This document shows positions 26,419-26,523 of a stretch of 26,523 bases of DNA, in pieces (position 1 is the stretch's first letter; the number at the start of each line of letters is the position of its first letter). The notes beneath the pieces are model-generated. The model did not search any database and was not told the origin of the DNA. It saw only the letters and a list, made by a program, of their open reading frames with translations. The stretch lies in contig CANQZP010000010.1 of the NCBI GenBank assembly GCA_947628395.1, positions 1 to 26,523 on the forward strand, written 5' to 3'. The position numbers and the translations under genes are program-made. The DNA comes from an uncultured Clostridia bacterium (GTDB taxonomy: Bacteria; Bacillota; Clostridia; TANB77; CAG-508).

Positions 26419-26450
26419 ATAAAAGCAGTCGCTTTTATATGATTGTTTAT

Positions 26451-26523
26451 GGGCTATTAGCTCAGGTGGTAGAGCACTTGACTTTTAATCAAGTTGTCCC
26501 GCGTTCGAGTCGCGGATAGCTCA
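26451..26523 (+). tRNA. tRNA-Lys (anticodon TTT)
   Basis: The cloverleaf is complete. Acceptor GGGCTAT pairs with ATAGCTC, with A as discriminator at the last base of the window. The D-arm is GCTC...GAGC. The anticodon arm is CTTGA / CTTTTAA / TCAAG, with TTT as anticodon. The T-arm is CCGCG / TTCGAGT / CGCGG. Whether CCA is encoded lies beyond the window, and more tRNA genes may follow. Confidence 0.97.

Overview
The window is chromosomal DNA from an AT-rich, spore-forming Firmicute, most likely an uncultured member of the Clostridia. The reasons are strong AT bias in coding and non-coding DNA, AGGAGG-type ribosome binding sites, near-exclusive use of AGA for arginine, a YpeB germination protein, an alpha/beta-type small acid-soluble spore protein, and a Bacillus/Clostridium-like SRP RNA followed by dnaX-ybaB-recR. 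The exact lineage cannot be fixed from the sequence.

Layout. 1-190: no gene recognised, then a promoter. 192-317: SRP RNA with its T-run. 346-3028: dnaX, ybaB and recR (replication and repair). 3082-4209 (minus): UgtP/MGDG-synthase-like glycolipid glycosyltransferase, convergent with recR across a shared terminator. 4342-6027: ypeB and a spore protein gene. 6305-17123: a secreted-protein cluster of two giant multi-domain proteins ending in dockerins and a small cohesin protein with an LPXXG-like anchor, which looks like a cohesin-dockerin surface complex. 17194-19124: murF overlapping a YqeK-type HD hydrolase. 19221-20174: a DnaJ/CbpA-like co-chaperone. 20345-23252: a strong promoter driving two unknown small genes and a VirD4/TraG-type coupling ATPase. 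23351-26258: an SbcD-like nuclease and a membrane-segment-containing SbcC/YhaN-like ATPase. 26451-26523: tRNA-Lys(TTT) with its promoter.

The most striking signal runs across genes. Three clear genes (second giant surface protein, VirD4-like ATPase, SbcC-like ATPase) are each split into two frames. Every break sits exactly at an in-frame CGG codon and is repaired by skipping its C, so that GGA or GGT is read as glycine. A fourth in-frame CGG lies at the 3' end of the dnaJ-like gene, where the same +1 step replaces an unlikely AT-rich tail with a short normal-looking end. By eye I find no other in-frame CGG in any accepted gene, while about forty CGG trinucleotides in the other two codon phases are harmless. 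The economical reading is that CGG is not decoded as arginine here and instead triggers a +1 frameshift or a four-base CGGN reading. Systematic one-base errors are the main alternative.

A second theme is compact regulation. At murF and at the SbcD-like gene, a promoter's -10 box touches or overlaps the first arm of a terminator hairpin whose T-run runs straight into the downstream ribosome binding site. Upstream transcripts would terminate, while the gene's own transcript starts inside the hairpin and escapes.
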